DNA of 64,000 bases from Branchiostoma floridae (Eukaryota > Chordata > Leptocardii > Amphioxiformes > Branchiostomatidae). Position 1 is the first letter of the stretch; every line of letters begins with the position of its first letter. The stretch spans positions 7,302,382 through 7,366,381 of the forward strand of contig NC_049988.1 of assembly GCF_000003815.2 (NCBI RefSeq), written 5' to 3'. Below, piece after piece: positions 50,601 to 60,078 of this stretch. The position numbers and the translations under genes were made by a program. Under the pieces are notes generated by a model that saw only the letters and a list, made by a program, of their open reading frames with translations, was not told the origin of the DNA and searched no databases.

Positions 50601-51180
50601 CAACAGGACATCACCTTGTCTACGCGGGTCCGGTATGGACGTGTCTACTGTCTCCTGCTGGTCAAAGCTGGAGAACAGGCGGACCCTAGAGGCTAGGACA
50701 CGCATGCTGGGCACATACAGCAATGTCCGCACTCGACAGGTCAGGGCCTAGAGGGCCACAAAGGGTAAGGAAGGGGGTAAGCGTGTAACTCCTATAATGT
50801 CACTTCAGTTCTAAATAACTCAAAGAATGACACAGTACAACATCTACTCTACATAGTTCAACAAGCTACTGTAAATGCATAATTTTAAGTTCGCTGGGAT
50901 TTAATTTCGAGGTAGTGAGAAAAAGGACTTTCGTGGTGGTAGCACCATACACTGTAGTCTCTTATTGTCATGGCAAAATGTTCGGTGATATTAAGTGGCT
51001 ACCGCGAAAACCGCAAACATTAGACCACCACGAAAGTTTCTGCATTTACAGTACCCAAAGACCACCACATGAAAACAACTTGTGGTGAACAATATGGTTG
51101 CCAAAATATGCTATACCTTCCCAACAAAATAACAGATACGAAATATAACAAAATGACCTGATACTTACCGCAGTGGCCAT
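47629..51180 (-). CDS. MMADHC: Cobalamin trafficking protein CblD (MMADHC), seven coding exons
   Basis: Coding exons on the minus strand: 51,180-51,169; 50,747-50,615; 50,024-49,780; 49,349-49,268; 49,016-48,880; 48,423-48,337; 47,832-47,629. They join in frame to 299 aa; the human protein has 296. CblD takes cobalamin from MMACHC and directs it to methionine synthase in the cytosol or methylmalonyl-CoA mutase in mitochondria. Recognised conserved stretches are [20 protein letters not shown] (exon 3), [13 protein letters not shown] (exon 5), [12 protein letters not shown] (exon 6) and [22 protein letters not shown] with DLGCCKV (exon 7). The basic, Ser-rich N-terminus (about 1-35) fits a mitochondrial targeting sequence. 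A 5' noncoding exon probably ends at 51,593 (AAG|GTACGT). The gene is head-to-head with the BRCA1-type gene. Confidence 0.94.
50867..51053. mobile_element. Miniature element with CTGTAAATGC ends and TA borders
   Basis: The left TACTGTAAATGCA and right TGCATTTACAGTA are exact inverted repeats. The arms continue imperfectly with TTCG..GTGGT-type motifs (TTCGTGGTGGT and ACCACCACGAA). If TA is the target duplication the element is 50,869-51,051, as expected for Tc1/mariner-type miniature elements. It lies in intron 1 of MMADHC. Confidence 0.75.
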
Positions 51181-51592
51181 TTTTCTTGGTATACCTTGAT
51201 TCTGCCTCCAAGCCAAAAATAGCACAGCTGTGGGTAAAGATATCTGAAAATTATTTTGGTGGCGTTGATAATCATAGGTACAAAACTGTCAACAAAAATT
51301 TGCTGAACGAAATTAGTACAAAACAATAACTAGGTCTTTACTAGGACTAAGAAAACTATTTTAGCTTCGTATTCAAACAATCACAATGACAAAGATAGAG
51401 GACTAATTAAGCCAGTTTGGGGCAATGGAGCACAAAACTTCACAGGCCTTCCTGGGATCAAGGATCTTTATAATTTTTGAACTTTTTAGTTTTTCAGTTC
51501 AGTTCAATTTGGTATATTAGGTGTACTGATTTAGGCTTCAAGTCTTAAGATCCTTAGGGAGTATAACTAAATACTTCAAAACCCATACGTAC

Positions 51593-51750
51593 CTTTAGAT
51601 ACAAAGATCGTCCGACGAAATGGCAAGAAAATCGAAACTATTTCCAGAGCAGTTTGTTCTCATGAAGGTCCTTCAGCCATTTTGTGATCATCAGAAAACA
51701 ACGCGTCATCACAGTGACCTCTTGTAACCTTTCCAAATCTCGCGAGATTT
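51593..51750 (-). promoter_or_regulatory. Putative MMADHC 5' noncoding exon and TCTCGCGAGA promoter element
   Basis: The perfect 16-bp palindrome AAATCTCGCGAGATTT lies at 51,735-51,750. TCTCGCGAGA is a known core element of many TATA-less, often bidirectional, animal promoters. About 145 bp downstream on the minus strand is a good donor (CTAAAG|GTACGT, exon edge 51,593). A matching acceptor (GGAGGCAG) lies shortly before the MMADHC start codon. The transcription start is therefore inferred near 51.7 kb. Confidence 0.55.
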
Positions 51751-52164
51751 GTACTCCAATTTTGTCGAAATTTGCTACTTTATTGTCATATCAAGTCGAT
51801 TTACACACTGAAACATTAATTTTTAGGTCACAATTTGTATGTATACTTACAAAAAATGGCTATATTTGAAACTATGAAGAGATATACCCTTATTTTATAA
51901 CATTTCAACAACAACGAGACTTTAGCAAATGTCACATGATAAATGATAGGAATAATTCATTCTTTGTGTTCAATGACAGGGGTGTTAAACATTTGTGTTT
52001 TTGTTCTCATAGTTTTTGTACAATTCAATATAATCGCAAATACTATATTTTTTAGGTAACTTTCTATAATATAGTCAAATATATGATTGGTTTGCTGACA
52101 TAATGGGTGTAGTATTTTACAGAAATATATAGAAAATATTTTCCTCCCTCTATAATGGAAGACT

Positions 52165-52292
52165 CCACTATTCGCGGGAAAGACGAAGCAAAATGGCGTT
52201 GTAGAGGTGTGAAAACAAACAGGACGTCCGATTTCAACGATTTCAACCATTTCCCCCTCTGATCGAATGTCACCAGACAACTCTTCGAACAG
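52165..52292 (+). promoter_or_regulatory. Putative promoter and noncoding first exon of the BRCA1-type gene
   Basis: TTCGCGGGAAA at 52,171-52,181 fits the E2F consensus. It is followed by GC-richer sequence with AAAATGGCGTTG. A strong splice donor, AACAG|GTAAGACAT, occurs at 52,292/52,293. The first coding exon of the BRCA1-type gene has a fitting acceptor at 57,601. E2F control of BRCA1 is known in mammals. The exon itself is an inference from splice signals. Confidence 0.45.
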
Positions 52293-52551
52293 GTAAGACA
52301 TGTATGATACTAACTTCATCTTAGAAAACTTAGACTCAAGGATTAGGTACGTTTTAATCGTTTGCTGAGGGAGGAGGGGAGAGACTGGAAAGGGCGATCT
52401 CTTTCGCGCGAAAAGTATTCGGCACAGCATGATGTAACGTTAGATTTACTAATCTAAACCAATGTATGATTTTCCAAGCCAGATGTCAAGGATCTGGCCA
52501 AGATCTGGCGTAGTTGTTATGCTATCTTAATTCTGTTTGGAATAGAGTCAT

Positions 52552-52738
52552 GGGCCTAACTCCTTCACTAATTTGGTGAATGAATAACATCATGAAGTCA
52601 TTACATAACACAAGGAGGTTCAAACTCCTTGCATAACATTAACGCGACAAGGCCTACTCCTTCACTATTTAAATTGGTGAACAACATCATATTCACCAAG
52701 GAGGTTGTTATTCAACCTCCTTGTATTCACATAACAGC
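52552..52738. repeat. Two diverged direct copies of a ~95-bp sequence
   Basis: GGCCTAACTCCTTCACTAATTTGG and GGCCTACTCCTTCACTATTTAAA start two related segments at about 52,553 and 52,651. Each continues through AACATCAT and ends in CAAGGAGGTT..CCTTG, which can form a short hairpin. It lies just left of the piggyBac element. Confidence 0.6.
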
Positions 52739-53310
52739 GTGAGGTATGGTCGAGGTTTATAGAAAAGTCTGGGCTGTCTGTCATGCCAGGCTACCCATTC
52801 TAGTCACCATGGCTATGCATGGAGGTTTGGCAACAAGTAGAATTTGGTCCATGACAACAATAGTCCATCATGGAGAAACTGTTTTCTACTCTGTAACTTG
52901 TACTTATCTTTTTGTCCATGACTGTAGATTTTTTACTGTCTGTGAACATCACAATGGTTCAACTGAACACGAAGAAATCAGTGTTTTAACCCTAGTCCTG
53001 CGGCACGCTACAATTGTGTTGTTGCACTAGCATGTTCTGTATGCGACGCGACACTATTGTAGTTTCGGGGGTATGTTTAGGATACGCACGTAGCGCTAGC
53101 GTGTGTTACTTCCGGGTTGCTGACATCGTGTCAGGTTTGACCTCTCAGGGGTTAAGGGTCAACGAACTATTACGCAACCGGAAGTACGTCATCCCATAAG
53201 CCATTGCGCGGCTAATTTATTCAATATGGCCGCCGGCGTCGGCTGCTACATGTAAATATCTTTTGTTTGCTTTGTTTGGGTGTTTTGCGCGGCAAATTTC
53301 ACTATCTATC

Positions 53311-55734
53311 ATGCCGAGGCCGCGATATTCGGTACATGAGGTTCATGACGTGCTCTTTACGGAGGATTCGGACCCTGATTTCCCCGATTCTGACGGAGAA
53401 TTGGAGGGAAATAGCGACAGTGACTCGGACTCGGACGACAACGTGCAGCCAGTTCGGCATTCTGCACGAGGGACAAGAGGGGCACAAGGAACCGCGAGCG
53501 CTGACGTAGATCACGTAGGGGATGACACAGATCGTGATCGTGGCCGTGGCCGTGTGAGAGGACGTGGAGTACGAGGCAGGGGCAGGGGCCGGGGCGCTCA
53601 GCGAGGCCGGGGCGCTCAGCGAGGCCGGCGAGGGGGGCGTGGTGGTCGGAGTCGCGGGCGGACAACACGTGGCGGCACGCGCCCCGCAGCAAGTGGGCGT
53701 GATGACGCGGATCCCTCAACAAGTGGGGATGATGGCGCTGGTCCCTCAACAAGTGGCAATGCTGCTCAGAGCCGTTCCAACCCGCGTCAAGCCACTCTAG
53801 ATCCAAGGCTTGAAGATGAAAACTGGCAGCCAGTGGATGGTGACACCGTACCCCAGACTCCGCATGCGTTCACTGCAGAAAGGGGATTTACTGAGGAAGT
53901 AAGTTGATATATTTTTGTTCACTGACAGTTAGTGTTACAGTACTTTGGTTTTTGGTCCAAATAAGTTGGTCTTGGTGATTTTTGCAGCTTGTGTATAAAA
54001 CAATATTAGGTCAAATTTTAGCTTTCTATTTTTGAGATTTACTTTCTTTTCTTTTTGTTACTTTATGAAAGCATGTAGACAATTATGAAAACACTTTATT
54101 TGTAGAACTGATAGGATGCTGCATTTTTCCTGTAGGTTACATTGCCAGATAATCCAACTCCTTTGGATTTCCTTGACCTGTTGGTGCCTCCGTCAGTATA
54201 CAAAACGTGCACAGAGCAGACCAACAAGTATGCCCGGGACTTCTTCGAAGATCATCCAGTGGACAGTCAAAAGCCCAGGGCACGCCCGCGTGACTGGCCA
54301 GAGGAGGGCATCACGGAGACAGACATCAAGGTCTTCTTGGCTCTAACAATTGCCATGGGCCTCATCCACCACCAGGACATCGCAGACTACTGGAGTACGG
54401 ATGAGGTCCTGGAGACGCCGTTCTTCCCCACCATTATAACCCGGGATAAATTCCAGCTAATCTACAAATTCTTCCACCTCTGCGACAATGACACCTATGT
54501 CCCCCGTGGTGACCCTAACTACAACCCCTTTCACAAGCTTGGTGACGTGTATCCTACTATCCTTGAGAGATTCACCGCCGTTTGGTCTCCAGGAAAGGAG
54601 ATATGTATCGACGAGGGGATGGTGCCATTCAGGGGCAACGTACACTTCCGGACATACAATCCTGACAAGCCGGACAAGTACGGCCTGAAAGCGTATGAGT
54701 TGTGCGACTCCAATAATGGCTACTGCTGCCGCTTCGAGATGTATGGAGGGAAGGGGAAAGAGCCTTCAGCGAAGGGGTTGACACACGACATCGTCACCCG
54801 GCTGATGACCCCATACCTGGATAAGGGACATACACTCTATTGTGATAATTATTACTCTTCCCCACAGCTGTTCTTGGATCTGAGCGATGCAGGTACTAAT
54901 GCTTGCGGAACTGTGAGAAACCGCAAGGGTCTCCCAGATGAGTTCAAGAATGCCAAGCTAACTGCACCCAAAGAGAGGTTCTGCATGTCCAACGGTCCTA
55001 TCCTTGCCTTAAAGTACAAGGACAGACGTGACGTCAAAATGCTATCAACTGCACACAGTGCAAAGATCATTGGCACTGGCAAGCGGAACCGAGATAGGGA
55101 GGAGATTACTAAACCAGAGTGCGTGCACTACTATAACAGGTTCATGGGAGCAGTCGATTCCTCAGATCAAATGGTCTCATATCTAAGCTTCCGCCGACGC
55201 ACCCTGAAATGGTGGAAGAAGGCATTCTTCCATATCTTCAGCCTTGCCATTCTCAACGCATACCTAATGTATAAGTATCATTTCCAACAAGCCCAAGCAT
55301 CAAGACCAAGAGAGGAAGAAGAAGATCCAAGCAAGGTCCCAAAACCAATGCTGCACCGGGAATTCCGCAAGCAGCTGGTCAAGACGCTGATCAGCACATC
55401 AGGCTATGCCCATGATACCAGGGGAAGGAGGGTCAGCGCCAGTGCCCACCTGTTATGTCGCCTGTCAGAACGCCACTTCCTGGAGCGCATTCCACCAGTC
55501 AACGCAGGGGGCAGGCACCCAGCAAGGTACTGTGTTGTCTGCAGCTCTGCAGCAGCGACAGGCGCAGCTGCAGGTACCGGTACATCCGGGAAGAAGCGCT
55601 CCAGCTATCAGTGTAAGCAGTGTAGGAAAACCTTGTGCATTGAGCCATGTATGGAGTTGTTCCACACGCGAAGCGACTACATCAAGGCGTATCAGCGGAG
55701 ACAAGCAGGAGATGACACAGAGGATGGAGACTAG
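53311..55734 (+). CDS. piggyBac transposase, two exons, intact
   Basis: Exon 1 is 53,311-53,898 and exon 2 is 54,136-55,734, joined in phase 0 (GAA|GTAAGT, TTCCTGTAG|GTT), giving 728 aa. Residues 20-55 are acidic with Asp-Ser runs. Residues 85-135 are a long Arg-Gly stretch, unusual in length and possibly nucleic-acid binding. The transposase core starts at about 200. The three catalytic aspartates appear intact: D355 (CIDEGMVPFRG), D433 (YCDNYYSS) and D537 (MGAVDSSDQM). The C-terminus (about 660-715) is a Cys-rich zinc-binding domain (ARYCVVCSS, YQCKQCRKTLC, CMELFH). There is no frameshift or premature stop. It is encoded inside TTAA-bounded inverted ends, so it belongs to the mobile element rather than being a clear host-domesticated PGBD gene. 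Confidence 0.93.
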
Positions 55735-55768
55735 GCCACATGTAACTTTTATTTTAGTTTTAATTGAT

Positions 55769-57190
55769 GCCAGGACTCCTCAGGAACTTTGTACCATTGT
55801 TACAAGGTATTTACTAGTGCTGTAGAACTTAGAGTCAAGGTTGTGGCAGAATATACTTTTTATTGCTTTTTTATGACTATATAATCAATAGAATATGTGT
55901 AGACAATTAAACTTATGATTCATAGCAAAGTAAAGACTGTTAGCTTTAATTTGATGTACAACAAGCCTTTATTGCACCTACAACACAATATCAAAATGAA
56001 GTTAATTCAACACAGAAGAAGTAGTGATTCCACAGAAAAGTTAGTTCAGTACCAAGGACAATCTCCTGTCATTTACTCACCTGTTGCAATACCTGTGTAT
56101 TTTCTGACCTAAGTTGTATTGTTGTCATGTCCCCAGGACTCCTCAGGAACTTTGTATTGTTGTTACAATGTATCTCACTGGTGCTGTAGGACTTAGAGTG
56201 AAGGTTGTGGCAGAATATACTTTTTATTGCTTTTTTATGACTATATAATCAATAGAGTAGGTGTAGACAACTAAAAATATGATTCCTAGCAAAGTAGAGA
56301 CTCTAAGCTTTAATTTGATATACAGCAAACCTATATTGCACCTACCATACAGTATCAAAATGAAGTTAATTCAACACAGAAGAAGTAGTGATTCCACAGA
56401 AAAGTTAGTTCAGTACCAAGGACAATCTCCTGTCATTTACTCACCTGTTGCAATACCTGTGTATTTTCTGACCTAAGTTGTATTGTTGTCATGTCCCCAG
56501 GACTCCTCAGGAACTTTGTATTGTTGTTACAATGTATCTCACTGGTGCTGTAGGACTTAGAGTGAAGGTTGTGGCAGAATATACTTTTTATTGCTTTTTT
56601 ATGACTATATAATCAATAGAGTAGGTGTAGACAACTAAAAATATGATTCCTAGCAAAGTAGAGACTCTAAGCTTTAATTTGATATACAGCAAACCTATAT
56701 TGCACCTACCATACAGTATCAAAATGAAGTTAATTCAACACAGAAGAAGTAGTGATTCCACAGAAAAGTTAGTTCAGTACCAAGGACAATCTCCTGTCAT
56801 TTACTCACCTGTTGCAATACCTGTGTATTTTCTGACCTAAGTTGTATTGTTGTCATGTCCCCAGGACTCCTCAGGAACTTTGTACTGTTGTTACAATGTA
56901 TTTCACTGGTGCTGTAGGACTTAGAGTGAAAGATTGTGGCAGAGTATCCTTTTTATTGCTTTTTTATGACTATATAATCAATAGAATAGTTGTAGACAAC
57001 TTAAAATATGATTCCTAGCAAAGTAGAGACTCTAAGCTTTTATTTGATATACAGCAAACCTATATTGCACCTACCATACAGTATCAAAATGAAGTTAATT
57101 CAACACAGAAGAAGTAGTGATTCCACAGAAAAGTTAGTTCAGTACCAAGGACAATCTCCTGTCATTTACTCACCTGTAGCAATACCTGTG
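55769..57190. repeat. 364-bp tandem repeat, ~3.9 copies, inside the piggyBac element
   Basis: Units start with CCAGGACTCCTCAGGAACTT at about 55,771, 56,135, 56,499 and 56,863, with spacings of 364, 364 and 364-365 bp. The two middle units are almost identical; the first and last are more diverged. A 61-65 codon frame recurs in each unit but is a by-product. The repeat starts about 35 bp after the transposase stop, so it is probably in its 3' untranslated or subterminal region. Confidence 0.93.
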
Positions 57191-57603
57191 TGATTTCTTT
57201 ACTCATATAAGGAAGGATAATGTTGTCAGAGATCTTGAAATAGTTTGTAGTCAAGAAATTCACATGATAAATGTAGGATATGTGAGTAGAATACAAAGGT
57301 TTCATGAAATAAGTGTGTTTTATTGTTTTATTGCCGCTATTAACCATTATAACAGAAAGAATTGTAGATAACAGTAGCATTTCTAGAAAGTACACATTGT
57401 TAGCTTTACAATGATATATACCTTTATGGGGTTACTGTAAAGTAAAGTGACTAAAAATGAGCAATATCAAACTAGTACCCTTTGCTTCGATGGGGTCTGG
57501 GAACCCCAGCAGTGGGGGCGAGTTTTGGTATAGAAAGCCAGCAGGACAAGGGTTAAGATTAATGGTACCATATTATCTAATCACATGTATGCACAACACA
57601 GCC

Positions 57604-60057
57604 ATGATGGAGTCTGTCAGCAGTACCACAGGGACAGAACTGACCAGGGTTCAGCACATCCTGGGTCTCATGCAGAAAAACCTGGAGTGCCCCATATGGT
57701 ATGTACATGATGTCTACGGGGTCACCTTTATACATTACTCTTAGGATGAAAGATCCTTTATGAATCACAAGAATTAATCCTTTATTCCTGAGGCTGTCAA
57801 TCAATCGTTCGCATGCATCATATGTTGATGCGTGGCGGCTACAGACAGTTCAGACAGTTCTTGCCACATTGTTCTACTCTGGGCGTGGACAGTCCAGTCA
57901 GATCTGGGTACCCCAGCTCCTGGAGTGTGTTGAAGACCTGATCTTCCCATCTCCCTCTTGGGCGGCCTCTAGGGCGTTTCCATGATGGACCAGGATCAGA
58001 TGTTGTCAGGCTGGGTACCTGTTCAGAATATTCAGGTTCACTTCAGGCCCAGTTCAAGTCCAGAGGATCAGGTACAGGTCCGGACCTGAACCTGGACCTG
58101 ATTGTCTGTGAAAACCTGTGAATGAACGGTACTCAAAACAATGGTCCATTTCCACATATACATAGACATGTGTATAATTTCAATGTTTGACATTATTTCT
58201 GTTCCATGTAGCTTAGACCTGTTGAAGAACCCTGTCTCCACCCGCTGTGACCACCAGTTCTGTAGGTAAGACATCATAACCGTAGGACCGCGTGGCGCAA
58301 TCGTCAGCACGTTTGACTCAGGCCCAGAAGGTCCTGAGTTCGAACCCCGCCATGTTGCCGATCTTGTGCCCTTGGGAAAGGCACTTTACTCAACTTTCCT
58401 CACTTCACTCAAGTGAAAAATGAGTATATAGGTTAAGGTCTTCAGCAACTTGAAGTTGGTAGCCTCAAAACAAAGAATAAGAGAAGGCTTCATCTTTTTC
58501 TTGTCCTATATTGTCTGCTAATTGGGCATGGACTGATATAGTCTGGCAAAGGAAAAAACATTACTGCAATTTGTTGGGTTCTTTTCAAGCCAAGAGTTTG
58601 TAAGCAAAATGTATTCATGTGACAGTTTTATTTCTTTTTTTTTAAATTCAAATCTGGTTATAGGGATTTTGTATCCTTTGTAGACTGGGCCTCTTTGAAA
58701 AACAATGTGGCTGCCCAGGTGTTTGAAAATTTTAATAAAAAAATCAATCACGTTCCTAAACTTACCTTATACTTTGGATATCGGTTAGCAAGCCATACAA
58801 TGTATTGTATGTTTTGCATGTATGTTTTTTACGTTGTATATCAATCTCTGTTTGTATCATCTTTTGTTCAGATTCTGTATCCTGAAGGCCCTTACAGGAA
58901 AGCAGAGTGTCTCCTGTCCTCTATGTAAGGTGGAGGTGACCAAAAGGTGCTCCATCGAAAACTTCATATGATTTAGTTGTGTTTTTTTGTCTCCAGTGTT
59001 TATAAGTCAGAAACTTCCTCTTTAGGCCAAACGTTACTTAAATTAGTATCACTAGAATATTAAAACATTGTGTCATAGTGAAGCTACATTGTCCTATGAG
59101 TTCTTAAATTAAAAAACAAAACAAAACACTATGCTTTATCTTAAGGATTACGCTTTGCGTTTGACTAAAGAGGGACAGTGTTAAGTGTCAACTTGCATGG
59201 TGAAGCTTAACTAGTACCATACGTAACCCACTACTAAAATACATGACTGTAATAACCCACTACTAAAATACATGAATGTAACTGCAGGAGTCTGCAAGAC
59301 AACACTCAGCTACAACAGATCATCACAGCTGTACAGTCAGTAACAGAAGCTGTCTACAAGGACACTGATCAACAAAAAGGTATGGTGTGAAATGTCCTTG
59401 TGTTTGTTTGTTTTTCATAAATGGTGAAACATCTCTAGGCGTAACACACCAGTTTTGAACAGTAAGTACAAGCCGTAAGTAAGTTACAGGTTGTAGGTTT
59501 GATTCTGTTATATCAGGGTGTACCGTAATCTTTTTTTGTTTACAACAGTTGCTGAAAATATCTAAATATTGTTTGTTGCATTAGCTTGCATACATGTACC
59601 TACTTGAGTTTTATCTTGCAGCCCCACCTGTAGGATCATCACAGAACTACAGTAAGTCGCAGGATCAAAAGGAGCAAGGGGAGAAGAGGAGACACATTTC
59701 CACAGACTCAGTGAGTGCCATTTTTATTTATGGAAAGTTGCAATATCAGCAAAACAAAACTGAAGCTCATGTATTGAATATGGCAACGCTAAGGGTGTCC
59801 AAAAATTACATCTAGTTACATCTAGCACGATTGGGCAAATATAGGAGCATTACCTGATCATCAGTTTCACTTACTCTGGGTGATCCGGCAAACAGACTTG
59901 TACAACTTTGCAGCACATTGTCTAGTTGCAAGCTGCATAGTGAAATGTATGTTTAAGTTTTTAAGAAGTCCTATCATCAATATACTTTAAAAGTGAGTAC
60001 TAAGTTGTTTTGGTTTTACAGCCTGCCAACTTTCCAGATCATTATGCAGTCATTTAG
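57604..60057 (+). CDS. BRCA1: BRCA1-type N-terminal RING protein, apparently ending early
   Basis: Coding exons: 57,604-57,698; 58,212-58,265; 58,872-58,946; 59,288-59,379; 59,622-59,710; 60,022-60,057, all in phase, giving 146 aa. Residues 16-68 match the BRCA1 RING (MQKNLECPIC, NPVSTRCDHQFC, RFCILKAL, SCPLC) with all eight zinc ligands: C29, C32, C44, H46, C49, C52, C65, C68. The flanking helices (TRVQHILGLMQK; RSLQDNTQLQQIITAVQSV) correspond to those that pair with BARD1 in BRCA1. BRCA1 is the RING half of a ubiquitin ligase in DNA repair. The last exon adds 11 residues and a TAG, with AATAAA 16 bases later. That would give a RING-only product without BRCT domains. Alternatively exon 5 splices to exons beyond the window. 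The acceptor before 57,604 is CACAACACAG at 57,601. Confidence 0.82.
57785..57985 (-). pseudogene. Degenerate LINE-like 3' fragment
   Basis: Minus-strand frames give pieces such as RPPKREMGRSG and TMWQELSELSVAATHQ. These resemble the C-terminal tail found after reverse transcriptase in LINE elements (GRPxxRW, WxELSELSAA). Frames are shifted and no catalytic part is present. It lies in the intron after the first coding BRCA1-type exon. Confidence 0.4.
58003..58150. mobile_element. Diverged relative of the hAT-type miniature element
   Basis: AGGCTGGGTACC at 58,009 is followed by CAGGTCCGGACCTGAACCTGGACCTGATTGTCTGTG and ACTCAAAACAATGGTCCATT-like sequence. The interior matches the element at 39,047-39,187, and the last part matches 62,630-62,655. 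The right end is not preserved. Confidence 0.55.
58285..58480 (+). repeat. tRNA-derived SINE
   Basis: The head GGACCGCGTGGCGCAATCGT has an A-box-like TGGCGCAATCG, and 58,329-58,345 (GGTCCTGAGTTCGAACC) is a good B box, as in the internal promoter of tRNA genes. No complete cloverleaf or acceptor stem closes. The body TGCCCTTGGGAAAGGCACTTTACTCAACTTTCC follows the pattern of conserved SINE bodies in marine animals. It lies between BRCA1-type coding exons 2 and 3. Confidence 0.75.
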
Positions 60058-60072
60058 AAGTATAAGTAATGA

Positions 60073-60078
60073 AATAAA
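60073..60078 (+). terminator. Polyadenylation signal AATAAA after the short BRCA1-type frame
   Basis: AATAAA begins 16 bases after the TAG stop at 60,055-60,057. It supports a terminal exon here, although the motif is common in AT-rich DNA. Confidence 0.45.

Larger units (their letters stand above)
52990..57552 (+). mobile_element. Complete-looking piggyBac transposon
   Basis: The left end CCCTAGTCCTGC follows TTAA (52,986-52,989). The right end GCAGGACAAGGG precedes TTAA (57,553-57,556). The ends are inverted repeats with one mismatch over 12 bp, and TTAA duplication is the signature of piggyBac insertion. The 4563-bp element carries one transposase gene on the plus strand and a 364-bp tandem repeat downstream of it. 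A GC-rich stretch with AATATGGCCGCCGG at 53,222 lies just upstream of the transposase start. The insertion point is the region upstream of the BRCA1-type coding start, probably inside its first intron. Whether it is still mobile cannot be told from sequence. Confidence 0.9.

Noticed and set aside
53302-53806. Frames on both strands overlapping the transposase N-terminus
   Set aside because: Shadows of the GC-rich Arg-Gly coding stretch. The spliced transposase frame explains the region.
55915-57193. Four 61-65 codon frames after the transposase
   Set aside because: The same frame repeated in each 364-bp unit, with no start context or known domain.
57457-57603. Extending the BRCA1-type protein upstream through the piggyBac right end (in-frame from 57,457)
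   Set aside because: The upstream part is transposon sequence, and a good acceptor (CACAACACAG at 57,601) lies just before the ATG pair at 57,604.
58285-58360. A functional tRNA gene
   Set aside because: A and B boxes are present but the acceptor stem and cloverleaf do not close, and a SINE-type body follows. A tRNA-derived SINE fits better.
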